Shown piece after piece: positions 1 to 7,016 of a stretch of DNA of 18,117 nt. How positions within the stretch are numbered: the stretch's first letter is position 1; every line of letters starts with the position of its first letter. The stretch spans positions 1 through 18,117 of the forward strand of contig JAZRVE010000019.1 of assembly GCA_045598975.1 (NCBI GenBank), given 5' to 3'. The notes beneath the pieces were generated by a model, which did not search any database, was not told the DNA's origin, and saw only the letters and a list, made by a program, of their open reading frames with translations. This DNA comes from UMGS882 sp045598975 (GTDB taxonomy: Bacteria; Bacillota; Clostridia; Oscillospirales; CAG-382). A program made the position numbers and the translations under genes.

Positions 1-95
1 TGCAAACAAAAAAGGTATGCGGCACGCGCTCATGGTTTTGCGACGCGCCCGCCGCCGTTTTGGCGGGCGTGTCCCCTGACCGCGGGACTCTGCGG
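1..95 (+). repeat. Tail of intergenic structured repeat (copy A)
   Basis: The first 40 bases (TGCAAACAAA, then GCGGCACGCGCTCA and GGTTTTGCG) match the tail of repeat copy C near 12766-12806 and part of copy D near 17815. A 12-bp stem (42-53 with 62-73, one G-T pair, 8-base loop) occupies the place where copy C has its GCCGCC/GGCGGC hairpin. The copy is cut by the window edge. It lies just past the stop of the DeoR gene on the minus strand, but no T-run follows the hairpin in that direction, so a terminator role is uncertain. Confidence 0.6.
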
Positions 96-809
96 CTATT
101 GTTTCCGCAAACTCATGCTCGCGGAAATAATAAATACTTCACGCGTGTGGCAGATGTTGTACATATATTTCTTTCCCTGCTTACTGCTGTCGCACAGATA
201 ATACACCCGCCCGGCATTGCGCATCATCGCCTGCTTGACCGCCGCTTCCTCCGCGGAGGAATCCGTGATGTACCCGCCTTCGGTATATCCGCGGCTGGAA
301 AAGAAAAACACGTCGGCGTTGATGCGCGAAACAAACTGCTCCGCCTCGTGCCCCACGTACGCCACCGAATGGTTGAGAAGCAGTCCGCCCGTGCAGTAGT
401 TGCGGATCTGCGCCGCCCCCAACTGCATGGAGGTCTTGGGGCTGTTGGTGACCACGACAAGATCGCTGAACGCCTTCAAGTACGGCACCAGACACGCCGC
501 CGTCGACGAAGCGTCCAAGAATACCACGTCGCCGTTTTTGACGTACTCCGCCGCCTTTTTCGCAATCTCACGCTTGGATACGCTGTTCTGCTCCTCACGG
601 TACAACAGGGGGATCTCGTTTTCCGCCGTGCGGCGCAAAAGCACCCCGCCGTGCGTCCGCGTCACCTTGCCCTGCTCCTGCAAAAGGCTCAAGTCCCGCC
701 GGACGGTCGGCTCGCTCACGTATAATATCCGCGACAACTTCGCCACGCTGATGCTTTCCTCGTTTTCCAACAACGCAAGGATCTTTTCCTGCCGTTCCGG
801 CATATACAT
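96..809 (-). CDS. DeoR/GlpR-family transcriptional repressor
   Basis: This 237-residue protein has the DeoR-family layout. An N-terminal winged helix-turn-helix (about residues 5-57) contains the family-typical SEPTVRRDLSLL and THGG motifs. A C-terminal sugar-phosphate-sensing domain of the DeoR sensor type follows, with DASSTAACL near residue 100 and DSSKQGKKYM near 207. Such proteins usually repress sugar catabolic genes and are released by a phosphorylated sugar. It diverges from the dehydrogenase/epimerase pair at 957-2648, so those genes are the obvious targets (inference). The start at 809 has a GAGG ribosome binding site 8 bases upstream. An in-frame ATG two codons later is less well placed. 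Length is normal for the family, and the effector cannot be read from sequence. Confidence 0.9.
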   Translation of the reverse strand: MYMPERQEKILALLENEESISVAKLSRILYVSEPTVRRDLSLLQEQGKVTRTHGGVLLRRTAENEIPLLYREEQNSVSKREIAKKAAEYVKNGDVVFLDASSTAACLVPYLKAFSDLVVVTNSPKTSMQLGAAQIRNYCTGGLLLNHSVAYVGHEAEQFVSRINADVFFFSSRGYTEGGYITDSSAEEAAVKQAMMRNAGRVYYLCDSSKQGKKYMYNICHTREVFIISASMSLRKQ

Positions 810-956
810 ACGCTTCGCCTCTTTCGTTTTGTTTCGGTTGGCTTCGATTTTGTTTATAAAAACTGATTTTTTATCATTTTTTTCGCCGATTCTTGCCGTT
901 TGCTTTCGTTTGCTTTATAATATCACAAAACAAACGACTTGTAAAGGGGCATTTTT
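810..956. promoter_or_regulatory. Divergent promoter region with candidate DeoR operators
   Basis: On the plus strand, TTGCCG (893-898), a 17-base spacer and TATAAT (916-921) form a good promoter for the dehydrogenase. On the minus strand, TTTACA (940-945) and TATTAT (917-922), also 17 bases apart, could drive the repressor, so the two -10 boxes overlap. The octamer TTTCGTTT occurs at 822-829 and 904-911, the second copy inside the plus-strand spacer. These are candidate operator half-sites. The boxes are seen directly and the operator role is inferred. Confidence 0.6.
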
Positions 957-1979
957 ATGGACACAAAAGCAACCGTATCGCAAACGGCGTCGGCCGTCCT
1001 GCACGCCGTGGGCGATCTGCGCCATGAGACCGTTCCCTGCCCGGCGCCGCAGGACGACGAGGTACTCGTGCAGATCCGTTACTGCGGCATCTGCGGCAGC
1101 GATCTTGCCCGCGTTTTCGTCAAGGGCACCTACCGCTTCCCGACGGTCATCGGGCACGAATTTTCCGGCGTCGTCATCCGCGACGACAAGGGAGAACTGA
1201 CAGGGAAGCGCGTCGCCGTTTTCCCGCTTCTGCCCTGCTTCTCCTGCGACAACTGCCGTAAGGGAAACTACGCGACCTGCCGTCATTACGACTATTACGG
1301 CTCCCGCCGCGACGGCGGCATGACGGAGTATCTGAACGTCAAGCGTTGGAACATACTTCCTCTGCCGGACGAAGTGTCCCTTGAAGAGGGCGCCATGTGC
1401 GAGCCGACCTCCGTTGCCCGCCATGCCGTGCGCAAGCTCGGTATCACGGGCGGCGAAACGCTCTTTATTTCGGGCGCCGGTCCCATCGGGCTCATCGCCG
1501 GGCAATGGGCAAAGCACTTCGGCGCTTCCGACGTCTGCTACATCGACGTCGATCCCCGGAAGCTCGCCTTTGCCGAAACGCTCGGCTTCCGTGCTTTGCG
1601 GGAAGGCGACACCGCCGACTGCTTTCTGGAAGGGACAGGGTACGGCGACGCGCTCAAAGCCTGCCTTGATACCGTGCGTCCCGGCGGATGCGGCGTACTC
1701 ATGGGCAATCCCGCCGGGGATATGCCGATGACGCAGGACACCTACTGGCAGATCCTACGCAAGGAACTTACGGTATACGGCACGTGGAATTCCTCCTTTA
1801 ACGACGCGCAGAACGACTGGAAGGAAAGCCTTGCCGCCATGGCATCGGGCGCGCTTTCCTTAAAGACGCTCGTCACGCACCGGTATCCGCTCGCCGACGT
1901 CGGCAAAGCCTTTGCCATGATGAGGGCAAAGACCGAATTTTACAACAAAGTCATGCTATACATGAACGGGGAGGCATAA
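957..1979 (+). CDS. Zinc-dependent sugar-alcohol(-phosphate) dehydrogenase, GatD-like
   Basis: This is a 340-residue medium-chain dehydrogenase. The catalytic zinc site is visible as Cys46 (CGICGSDL), His67-Glu68 (GHEFSG) and the CEP segment near 148-150. Cys94, Cys97, Cys100 and Cys108 form the structural zinc lobe. GAGPIG (173-178) begins the Rossmann fold, and Asp197 in YIDVDP at the end of the second strand favours NAD over NADP. The segments VFPLLPCF, GSRRDGG and ILRKELTVYGTW resemble galactitol-1-phosphate 5-dehydrogenase (GatD), which makes tagatose 6-phosphate. Start: AAGGGG seven bases before ATG. It is followed after 3 bases by an epimerase gene, so the two products probably act in sequence on one sugar phosphate. 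No PTS genes lie in the window, so the substrate is not fixed. Confidence 0.85.
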   Translation: MDTKATVSQTASAVLHAVGDLRHETVPCPAPQDDEVLVQIRYCGICGSDLARVFVKGTYRFPTVIGHEFSGVVIRDDKGELTGKRVAVFPLLPCFSCDNCRKGNYATCRHYDYYGSRRDGGMTEYLNVKRWNILPLPDEVSLEEGAMCEPTSVARHAVRKLGITGGETLFISGAGPIGLIAGQWAKHFGASDVCYIDVDPRKLAFAETLGFRALREGDTADCFLEGTGYGDALKACLDTVRPGGCGVLMGNPAGDMPMTQDTYWQILRKELTVYGTWNSSFNDAQNDWKESLAAMASGALSLKTLVTHRYPLADVGKAFAMMRAKTEFYNKVMLYMNGEA

Positions 1980-1982
1980 ACC

Positions 1983-2648
1983 ATGATAAACAAAATTTCG
2001 CCCTCCGTCATGTGCGTCGATCCGTTCTGCCTGCCGCAGACGCTCGGCGTTCTGGAAAAAAACGGCATCGAAATGCTCCACGTCGACGTGATGGACGGGC
2101 ATTTCGTTCCCAATTTCACGCTCGGCACCGATTACATCAAGGCGCTCAAAGCGCACACCTCCCTGCCGCTCGACATTCATCTGATGATCACCGATCCCGA
2201 GCAGAAGCTCGACTGGTTCGCGTTCGGCGAAGGGGACATGGTCTCGGTACACGTCGAGTCCACGCCGCATCTCAACAAGGCACTCGCCGCCATCCGTGCC
2301 CGCGGTGCGAAGGCCGTCGCCGCCGTCAATCCCGCAACGCCGCTCTGTATGCTCGACGGCGTCATGGAGGACATCGACGCGGTACTCGTCATGACGGTCA
2401 ATCCCGGGTTTGCCGGGCAGAAGATGGTGCCGTCGACGCTTTCCAAGATCCGCGTTTTGCGGGAGACGCTCGACCGTAACGGGCACCGTGACACGGAGAT
2501 CGAGGCAGACGGCAACGTGAGCTTTGAAAACGCGGTGCGCATGAAGGACGCCGGCGCCAATATCTTTGTCGCCGGGACGTCGAGCGTGTTTTCCGCCTGC
2601 GGCACGCTTGAAGAAAACATTGCAAAAATGAGAGAGATTCTTACATAA
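1983..2648 (+). CDS. Ribulose-phosphate 3-epimerase family protein, AlsE-like
   Basis: This 221-residue TIM-barrel epimerase carries the family signature: ISPSVMCVD at the N-terminus, HVDVMDGHFVPN (about 34-45), DIHLMITDP (about 61-69), MTVNPGFAGQ (about 138-147) and EADGNVS (about 173-179) with the catalytic Asp. The ISPS-MC-D start and MDGHFVPN-TL resemble D-allulose-6-phosphate 3-epimerase (AlsE) more than the pentose enzyme Rpe. Metal-dependent epimerisation at C3 of a ketose 6-phosphate is the expected reaction. It is translationally coupled to the dehydrogenase: its GGGAGG site lies inside the upstream stop region, 8 bases before ATG. A role as a general Rpe cannot be excluded. Confidence 0.85.
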   Translation: MINKISPSVMCVDPFCLPQTLGVLEKNGIEMLHVDVMDGHFVPNFTLGTDYIKALKAHTSLPLDIHLMITDPEQKLDWFAFGEGDMVSVHVESTPHLNKALAAIRARGAKAVAAVNPATPLCMLDGVMEDIDAVLVMTVNPGFAGQKMVPSTLSKIRVLRETLDRNGHRDTEIEADGNVSFENAVRMKDAGANIFVAGTSSVFSACGTLEENIAKMREILT

Positions 2649-2653
2649 ACTTA

Positions 2654-2680
2654 CAGCGCCCGCCGAAACGGCGGGCGCTG
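2654..2680. terminator. Bidirectional hairpin between convergent genes
   Basis: A perfect 12-bp stem, CAGCGCCCGCCG with its complement, closes a 3-base AAA loop (2654-2665 / 2669-2680). It sits between the convergent ends of the epimerase (+) and the AraC gene (-). The downstream tract CTTTCATT is only moderately T-rich on the plus strand, so termination is likely but not textbook. Confidence 0.7.
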
Positions 2681-2683
2681 CTT

Positions 2684-3475
2684 TCATTCCTGCTTTTCCC
2701 GGTACTGCTTGATATACGCCCGCGGTGAAACGCCGAAATACTTCTTGAACGCCTTGGAAAAATGAAACAGGTCCGTGTAGCCGACCGAAAACGCCGTGAT
2801 CTTGGGTGTCTGCCCGTAGGTCGTCATGAGCTCCACCGCTTTGTTCATGCGTAAACCCGTGATGTATTTGCCCGGCGTCTGCCCGACACGCTCGGCAAAC
2901 AGCGACGAAAAATAACTGCGGTCAAGCCCTACCCGTTCCGCGATCTCCTCCACCGTGATGGCATTGATGTACTCGACGCTGATGATGGTCAGCGCCTTTT
3001 CGATATGATCCGGCACCGTCAAGCGCTGTTCGAGAAGCAGGGCGAACAACTGCCACAGACACGACGACAGATACGCGCTCCGCCCGCACTCAAAATCCCG
3101 GCACGCCGCCATTTTCTGAAACACGTCCCCTAACCCCGGCATGGTGAGGACCGGCTCCGAAAGCGCCTCCGGCAGTTCCTCCGTCGTGGTAAAGCCCACC
3201 CACAGATACTCCCACGGCTCCTTCTCGTTCGCCTCGTAATAGGTCTTGCACTGCGGCGGGATGACAAAGCACTGCCCCGATTCGACCGCGTACGTCTGCC
3301 CTTCCCGCGTGAATTTTCCCTTGCCGGACACCACGTAATGCAGCAGCCAGTAGTTGCGCACCGCCGGTCCGAACGAATGAAGCGGCGCACAGCTTTCCCG
3401 TCCGAACTGCACCGGATTCAGTCCCCCGTAGCGTTTATCCATGACAAGCTCAAAGTTGGCTTTTCCCCATTCCAT
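2684..3475 (-). CDS. AraC-family transcriptional regulator (cupin + HTH)
   Basis: The N-terminal half is a cupin-like ligand domain, with YWLLHYVVSGKG, QCFVIPPQ and WEYLWVGF typical of AraC sugar sensors. The last ~100 residues are the double helix-turn-helix, including VEEIAERVGLDRSYFSSLF, GKYITGLRMNKAVELM and GYTDLFHFSKAFKKYFGVSPRAY. A GTG three codons upstream (3484) is rejected as start because the AAGGAG ribosome binding site overlaps it. The ATG at 3475 sits 8 bases after that site and gives 263 residues. It diverges from the SGNH hydrolase leader, which is a plausible target. Activation by a small sugar is the family norm. The effector is unknown. Confidence 0.9.
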   Translation of the reverse strand: MEWGKANFELVMDKRYGGLNPVQFGRESCAPLHSFGPAVRNYWLLHYVVSGKGKFTREGQTYAVESGQCFVIPPQCKTYYEANEKEPWEYLWVGFTTTEELPEALSEPVLTMPGLGDVFQKMAACRDFECGRSAYLSSCLWQLFALLLEQRLTVPDHIEKALTIISVEYINAITVEEIAERVGLDRSYFSSLFAERVGQTPGKYITGLRMNKAVELMTTYGQTPKITAFSVGYTDLFHFSKAFKKYFGVSPRAYIKQYREKQE

Positions 3476-3509
3476 GATCCACACTCCTTATTTTTTCTTT
3501 ACATCCAAC

Positions 3510-3539
3510 ATTATAACAAGTTTTTACCACAAATGTCAA
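3510..3539 (-). promoter_or_regulatory. Sigma-70-type promoter of the AraC gene
   Basis: Read on the minus strand, TTGACA (3534-3539), an 18-base spacer and TATAAT (3510-3515) predict a start near 3503, about 28 bases before the ATG. Its -35 box abuts a divergent -35 box at 3540-3545. Confidence 0.8.
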
Positions 3540-3720
3540 TTGTTTTTTTGATTTTTTTGTGATAAAATACAAATAAAGAAAATGAAGTGCCCCGTGCGGC
3601 AGATCCGATCGGCGTACCGAGTACGTTTTTCCGGTGTTCGTTTTCTTTTATCATTCTTGCTTTCTTTCCTTTTTCCCCCTTTTTGCCGCCCTTTCGGGGG
3701 CGGCATCTCTTTTTGTCTTG
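3540..3720 (+). ncRNA. Candidate short leader/small RNA with its own promoter and terminator
   Basis: TTGTTT (3540-3545), 17 bases, then TAAAAT (3563-3568) preceded by an extended TG is a reasonable promoter. About 115 bases downstream, a 7-bp stem GCCGCCC/GGGCGGC (3685-3691 / 3698-3704) is followed by a T-rich tail, which is terminator-like. The predicted transcript (about 3575-3715) is ~140 nucleotides and stops just before a second promoter for the SGNH gene. A short open frame from 3581 has only a weak ribosome binding site. It could be a small RNA, an attenuated leader of the SGNH gene, or simply a barrier to read-through. None of these is proven. Confidence 0.35.
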
Positions 3721-3746
3721 ACATGCAAAAAGGTATCTGCTATACT
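3718..3746 (+). promoter_or_regulatory. Consensus sigma-70 promoter of the SGNH hydrolase gene
   Basis: TTGACA (3718-3723), exactly 17 bases, then TATACT (3741-3746). The predicted start near 3753 leaves a leader of only ~16 bases, most of it the AAGGAG ribosome binding site. This fixes the gene start at 3769 rather than at 3634. Confidence 0.85.
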
Positions 3747-3768
3747 TACCGATGAAGGAGTGATTCTC

Positions 3769-4569
3769 ATGATGTTACAAGATTACGTGAACCCCGATCC
3801 CAACGAAAAACCGCTCGACCACCTTGTCACGGACGGCGGACTGTGCTCGATCTTCCGTACCGTCGCCTGCATCGGTGACAGCCTTGCTTCGGGAGAACTG
3901 GAATCCTTCTATCCGAACGGCGTGCAGTCGTGGCACGATGCCTACGAATATTCGTGGGGACAGTTTCTCGCCCGTATGTGCGGCAATACCGTCTACAACT
4001 TCTCCCGCGGCGGCATGACGGCCGCCTGGTACCACACGTTTGCCGAGGAAAACGGCTTCTGGGACACCGACAAGTCGGCGCAGGCCTATCTCATGGCGCT
4101 CGGCGTCAACGACGTCCTCAATCATAACCAACCGATCGGCACCGTCGATGACATCTGTCTCGACGACTACACCAAAAACGCCGACACCTTTGCCGGGCAC
4201 TACGGCAAGATCATCCAGCGCATCCGCACCATGCAGCCGCACGCCCCCTTCTTTCTCATCACCATTCCCCGCGGTCTGAACCGTGCCGTCGACGACTGCG
4301 AGCTTCACCGGGAGATCGCCGATCTGCTCACGCAGATGGCCTCTCTCTTCCCCGACACCTACGTCATCGACTTATTCCGTTATGCGCCGCCGCTTGACGA
4401 GAACTTCAAGCGCCGCTTTTACTTACACGGGCACATGAGCCCGGCAGGCTACCGCTTTGCCGCCGTCATGATCGCAAGCTACATCGACTTCATCATCCGG
4501 CACAACCCCGAAAAATTCCGTCAGGTCGGCTTTATCGGCACCGAATTTTTCGATCCCTCGTTAGTCTGA
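3769..4569 (+). CDS. SGNH/GDSL-type hydrolase
   Basis: This 266-residue protein is a probable serine esterase/acylhydrolase of the SGNH superfamily. Block I is ACIGDSLASGE with nucleophile Ser38. Block III is LGVND (Asn114). Block V is HGHMSPAGY with His222. The residue three before that His, normally the catalytic Asp (DxxH), is Leu here, so the triad may be rewired or rely on a dyad. There is no signal peptide from this start, so it is likely cytoplasmic. The C-terminal FRQVGFIGTEFF tail is of a type seen in gut Firmicutes members of the family. The longer frame from 3634 is rejected because promoter and AAGGAG site lie inside it. The divergent AraC gene is the likely regulator. Substrate is unknown. 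Confidence 0.8.
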   Translation: MMLQDYVNPDPNEKPLDHLVTDGGLCSIFRTVACIGDSLASGELESFYPNGVQSWHDAYEYSWGQFLARMCGNTVYNFSRGGMTAAWYHTFAEENGFWDTDKSAQAYLMALGVNDVLNHNQPIGTVDDICLDDYTKNADTFAGHYGKIIQRIRTMQPHAPFFLITIPRGLNRAVDDCELHREIADLLTQMASLFPDTYVIDLFRYAPPLDENFKRRFYLHGHMSPAGYRFAAVMIASYIDFIIRHNPEKFRQVGFIGTEFFDPSLV

Positions 4570-4583
4570 ATCCGCACAAAACC

Positions 4584-4616
4584 ATCGCCCCCGAAGCGCA
4601 GCGCTTCGGGGGCGAT
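4584..4616. terminator. Long bidirectional hairpin terminator
   Basis: A perfect 16-bp inverted repeat with a single central base (4584-4599 / 4601-4616; arms begin ATCGCCCCCGAAGCGC) lies between the convergent SGNH (+) and AraC (-) genes. T-rich sequence follows on the plus side from about 4632. A/T-rich ACAAAACC flanks it on the other side. Confidence 0.75.
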
Positions 4617-4630
4617 TGGCATCATAAATA

Positions 4631-5527
4631 TCAGTTTTCTTTTTTTCGCCCGTTCTCACCGCGGCGGAAGATCTGCCGGAAGGCGTCCGGCGCCATGCCG
4701 GTCTCCTCGCGGAAACAGCGGTAGAAATTGCCGAGCGTCGCGTAGCCGGATTTATCGGAGATTTCCTTGATGGAAAGGTCGCCGGGTCCCGTCATGAGCA
4801 TGATCGCCGTTTCCATGCGGCGTTTGCTCTGGATCTGCTTCAAGGACATTCCGTATGTCCTGCTGATGAGACGCGAGACCTGTTTGGGCGAATAATTGAG
4901 TTTCTCGGCGATCTGTTCGAGCTTGATGGTGGGAATGTTGATCATGCAGTCGAGCAGTACCTGCATATCCTTGGGGTCGGCAATATCCGGGGAATGCTTC
5001 CGTTCAAACGCCGAATCGCCGAAGCTCTCGGAAAGCAGGTAGATAATGCGGCTGATGTTCATTTTCTCTTCGCACAGCGCGCAAAGGGAACTGCCCTGCA
5101 TGGCGTTAAACAGCTTCACCCGCTCACACAGCTCCTCCGTGACCGGGATGGCGCGGTCGGCATTCATATGGAAAAGGCTTTTGAAATGCTGACAGATGCC
5201 GTCCGCCGCGTCGAGCTGTTCGACGGTGAGCGCCAGCGTCTGTACGTGCGCTCCGGTATTGATCTCAAAGCCGTCATACCCGTAGTGATACGTCTCCGGC
5301 TCGATGATGATCATTTCCCCGCTTTTCAGCGTCACCGTTTCGTCGCGGAAATAAAACGCGCACTTTCCCTCGGTGACGAGCATGATCTCATAATACAGGT
5401 GGCAGTGGAGCGTTACCTCTTTTTTCTCGGGCACCACGTCACGCATCTTGTCATAGGAGAGCCGGTAAAAGGTAAACAGACAGCCTCCTATCTGTACTTT
5501 GACCGAGCCTATGATCTTTCCGTTCAC
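4631..5527 (-). CDS. AraC-family regulator, last gene of the PnuC/propeller/M14 operon
   Basis: This protein has 298 residues. A cupin segment near 40-90 (LHCHLYYEIMLVTEGKCAFYF, MIIIEPETYHYG) is followed by a linker and a C-terminal AraC DNA-binding domain from about residue 195 (LEQIAEKLNYSPKQVSRLI, KRRMETAIMLM, ISDKSGYATLGNFYRCFREETGMAPDAFR in outline). The start is GTG at 5527, with AAAGGAGG seven bases upstream. The gap to the peptidase stop is 47 bases with no evident promoter, so it is probably the distal gene of the operon that begins near 9241. It is likely the locus regulator (inference). Confidence 0.88.
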   Translation of the reverse strand: MNGKIIGSVKVQIGGCLFTFYRLSYDKMRDVVPEKKEVTLHCHLYYEIMLVTEGKCAFYFRDETVTLKSGEMIIIEPETYHYGYDGFEINTGAHVQTLALTVEQLDAADGICQHFKSLFHMNADRAIPVTEELCERVKLFNAMQGSSLCALCEEKMNISRIIYLLSESFGDSAFERKHSPDIADPKDMQVLLDCMINIPTIKLEQIAEKLNYSPKQVSRLISRTYGMSLKQIQSKRRMETAIMLMTGPGDLSIKEISDKSGYATLGNFYRCFREETGMAPDAFRQIFRRGENGRKKEN

Positions 5528-5574
5528 CGTCGTTCCTCCTTTTCCGTTTTATCGCTTATTACGGTACACAGGCG

Positions 5575-7014
5575 TCAGAATTCCATGACGCCGGTATGCC
5601 GGTCTTCGCAGTCGTACCGCACGGCGGCAAGCGCGAACGGCGCTACCTTCTCCGGCGGGACGTGCAGATCGACGAAGGTATACGCCTTGGCGCGGGTGAC
5701 GGTATAACCGTCGCGTGCGTCCTCCTTCTGCGGCACGCCGTTATAGCTGACGCGAAGCGCACCCGCGTCCGAGAACGGAAGCATGAAGCGCACCGTATAG
5801 CCGTGCGTAACGTGAAACGTCCGCCCGTTTCCGCCGCCGTACTCGGCGTGGAACGGGTAGGTCTCGGTAAAGGTCTTTATCATGGCGTCGGCGTCGGCGC
5901 CCGGCAGGTCATGCATCTGTTCGGCGATCTCTTCGAGCGGCTTATAATACGAGATATATTTTCCCGCTACGGCGGGATCGGTGGCGATGATCGCCGTCTG
6001 GGTACCCGGCATTTCGGGATGTCCGACACCGAAGGAAACAGAGGCACGGTTCTGCCACAGCTCGACGCGGCTTTCGCGGCGCTCACGCGCCGTCGTACCG
6101 TAGGCACGCAGGGCGCAGTGCCCGTAAGGCGACACGACGGTGCGCGTCGGGAAACCGGCATATTCCTCGCAATCCCACACCTCACAGCCGATTTTCAGCG
6201 CCGCAAGGAGACGGGCAAGTCCGCTCTGCTCCCATGCGATTTCGAGCGAGCCGCCGATGGTATGGTAGCGCAAATACGAATAGGTCGTCGCCATACAGCC
6301 CGACGCCGTCGGGTAGAACATGGCGTTGATATCCGCGTCACCGCAGGAGCGGTCGGATTGCAGAAGCGTCTCGAAGAAGTCGAGATCGTCGCTGGCGAAT
6401 CCCGCTTTCGTCGCCTCCTCCTGCACGCGCTTCATGAAACCGGTATGATACGGGCGGTTTGTCCCGAATGCCGACTGCCCGAAGGATTCCGAGACAAGCT
6501 GTTTATCGTACCAGACACCGTGTACGTCGAGGAGCAGTTCCGGCATATACGCGTCGATCAGCGCCTGCAAAGCGGTCGCTGACGGGGTTTTGTCCCCCTC
6601 TCGCGCACCGCTGTATCCGAACGAGGTATACTCGTCGACGCCCGCCTCGTTCTTGAACTGATACGCGGGCGACTGCTTGGCATAGGAATACGGATTGGGG
6701 CAGGGCACCAGCACGACGGTCAGCTTTTTGAGCAGCTCTTCCGCCTCCGGTTTTGCGGCAAGGTAGTTGCCGAGCGTCAACACCGTGGACATACCGGTGA
6801 TCTCCATGCCGGAATGCTGGGCGATGACGAGCACCGTCTGCTTGTCCTCGTCGCTCACGCTCATATCCGTGAACACGGCGCTGAGAATATCATAGCCCCC
6901 GCTTTTGCCGATGCTTTCGACGCGGACACAGCCGCATCTTTTCTTTTCCCACGCCCTCATATAGGCTTCGAGCTCATCAATGGGTACGCAGGGATGAATC
7001 TTATGCTGCAACAC
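5575..7014 (-). CDS. M14-like zinc metallopeptidase/deacylase
   Basis: This 479-residue protein looks like the zinc-carboxypeptidase (M14) fold. VLVIAQHSGMEITG (His67, Glu71) resembles the first two zinc ligands, VPCPNPYSY (near 103-111) resembles the NP(D/Y)G segment, and ELLLDVHGVW (His165) supplies the third ligand. Oddly, His and Glu are spaced HxxxE rather than the canonical HxxE, so it belongs to a divergent subgroup or binds metal differently. The ~200 C-terminal residues look beta-rich and may be a substrate-recognition domain. There is no signal peptide, so a cytoplasmic role on an imported compound is likely. Start GTG lies 2 bases after the upstream stop (TGATCGTG), with GGGAG as ribosome binding site. 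Coupling to the propeller gene suggests both act on one substrate. Confidence 0.6.
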   Translation of the reverse strand: MLQHKIHPCVPIDELEAYMRAWEKKRCGCVRVESIGKSGGYDILSAVFTDMSVSDEDKQTVLVIAQHSGMEITGMSTVLTLGNYLAAKPEAEELLKKLTVVLVPCPNPYSYAKQSPAYQFKNEAGVDEYTSFGYSGAREGDKTPSATALQALIDAYMPELLLDVHGVWYDKQLVSESFGQSAFGTNRPYHTGFMKRVQEEATKAGFASDDLDFFETLLQSDRSCGDADINAMFYPTASGCMATTYSYLRYHTIGGSLEIAWEQSGLARLLAALKIGCEVWDCEEYAGFPTRTVVSPYGHCALRAYGTTARERRESRVELWQNRASVSFGVGHPEMPGTQTAIIATDPAVAGKYISYYKPLEEIAEQMHDLPGADADAMIKTFTETYPFHAEYGGGNGRTFHVTHGYTVRFMLPFSDAGALRVSYNGVPQKEDARDGYTVTRAKAYTFVDLHVPPEKVAPFALAAVRYDCEDRHTGVMEF

Positions 7015-7016
7015 GA

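Noticed and set aside
3634..3768. N-terminal extension of the SGNH protein with a hydrophobic stretch resembling a signal peptide
   Set aside because: A terminator-like hairpin, a consensus promoter and the AAGGAG site lie within it, so translation begins at 3769.
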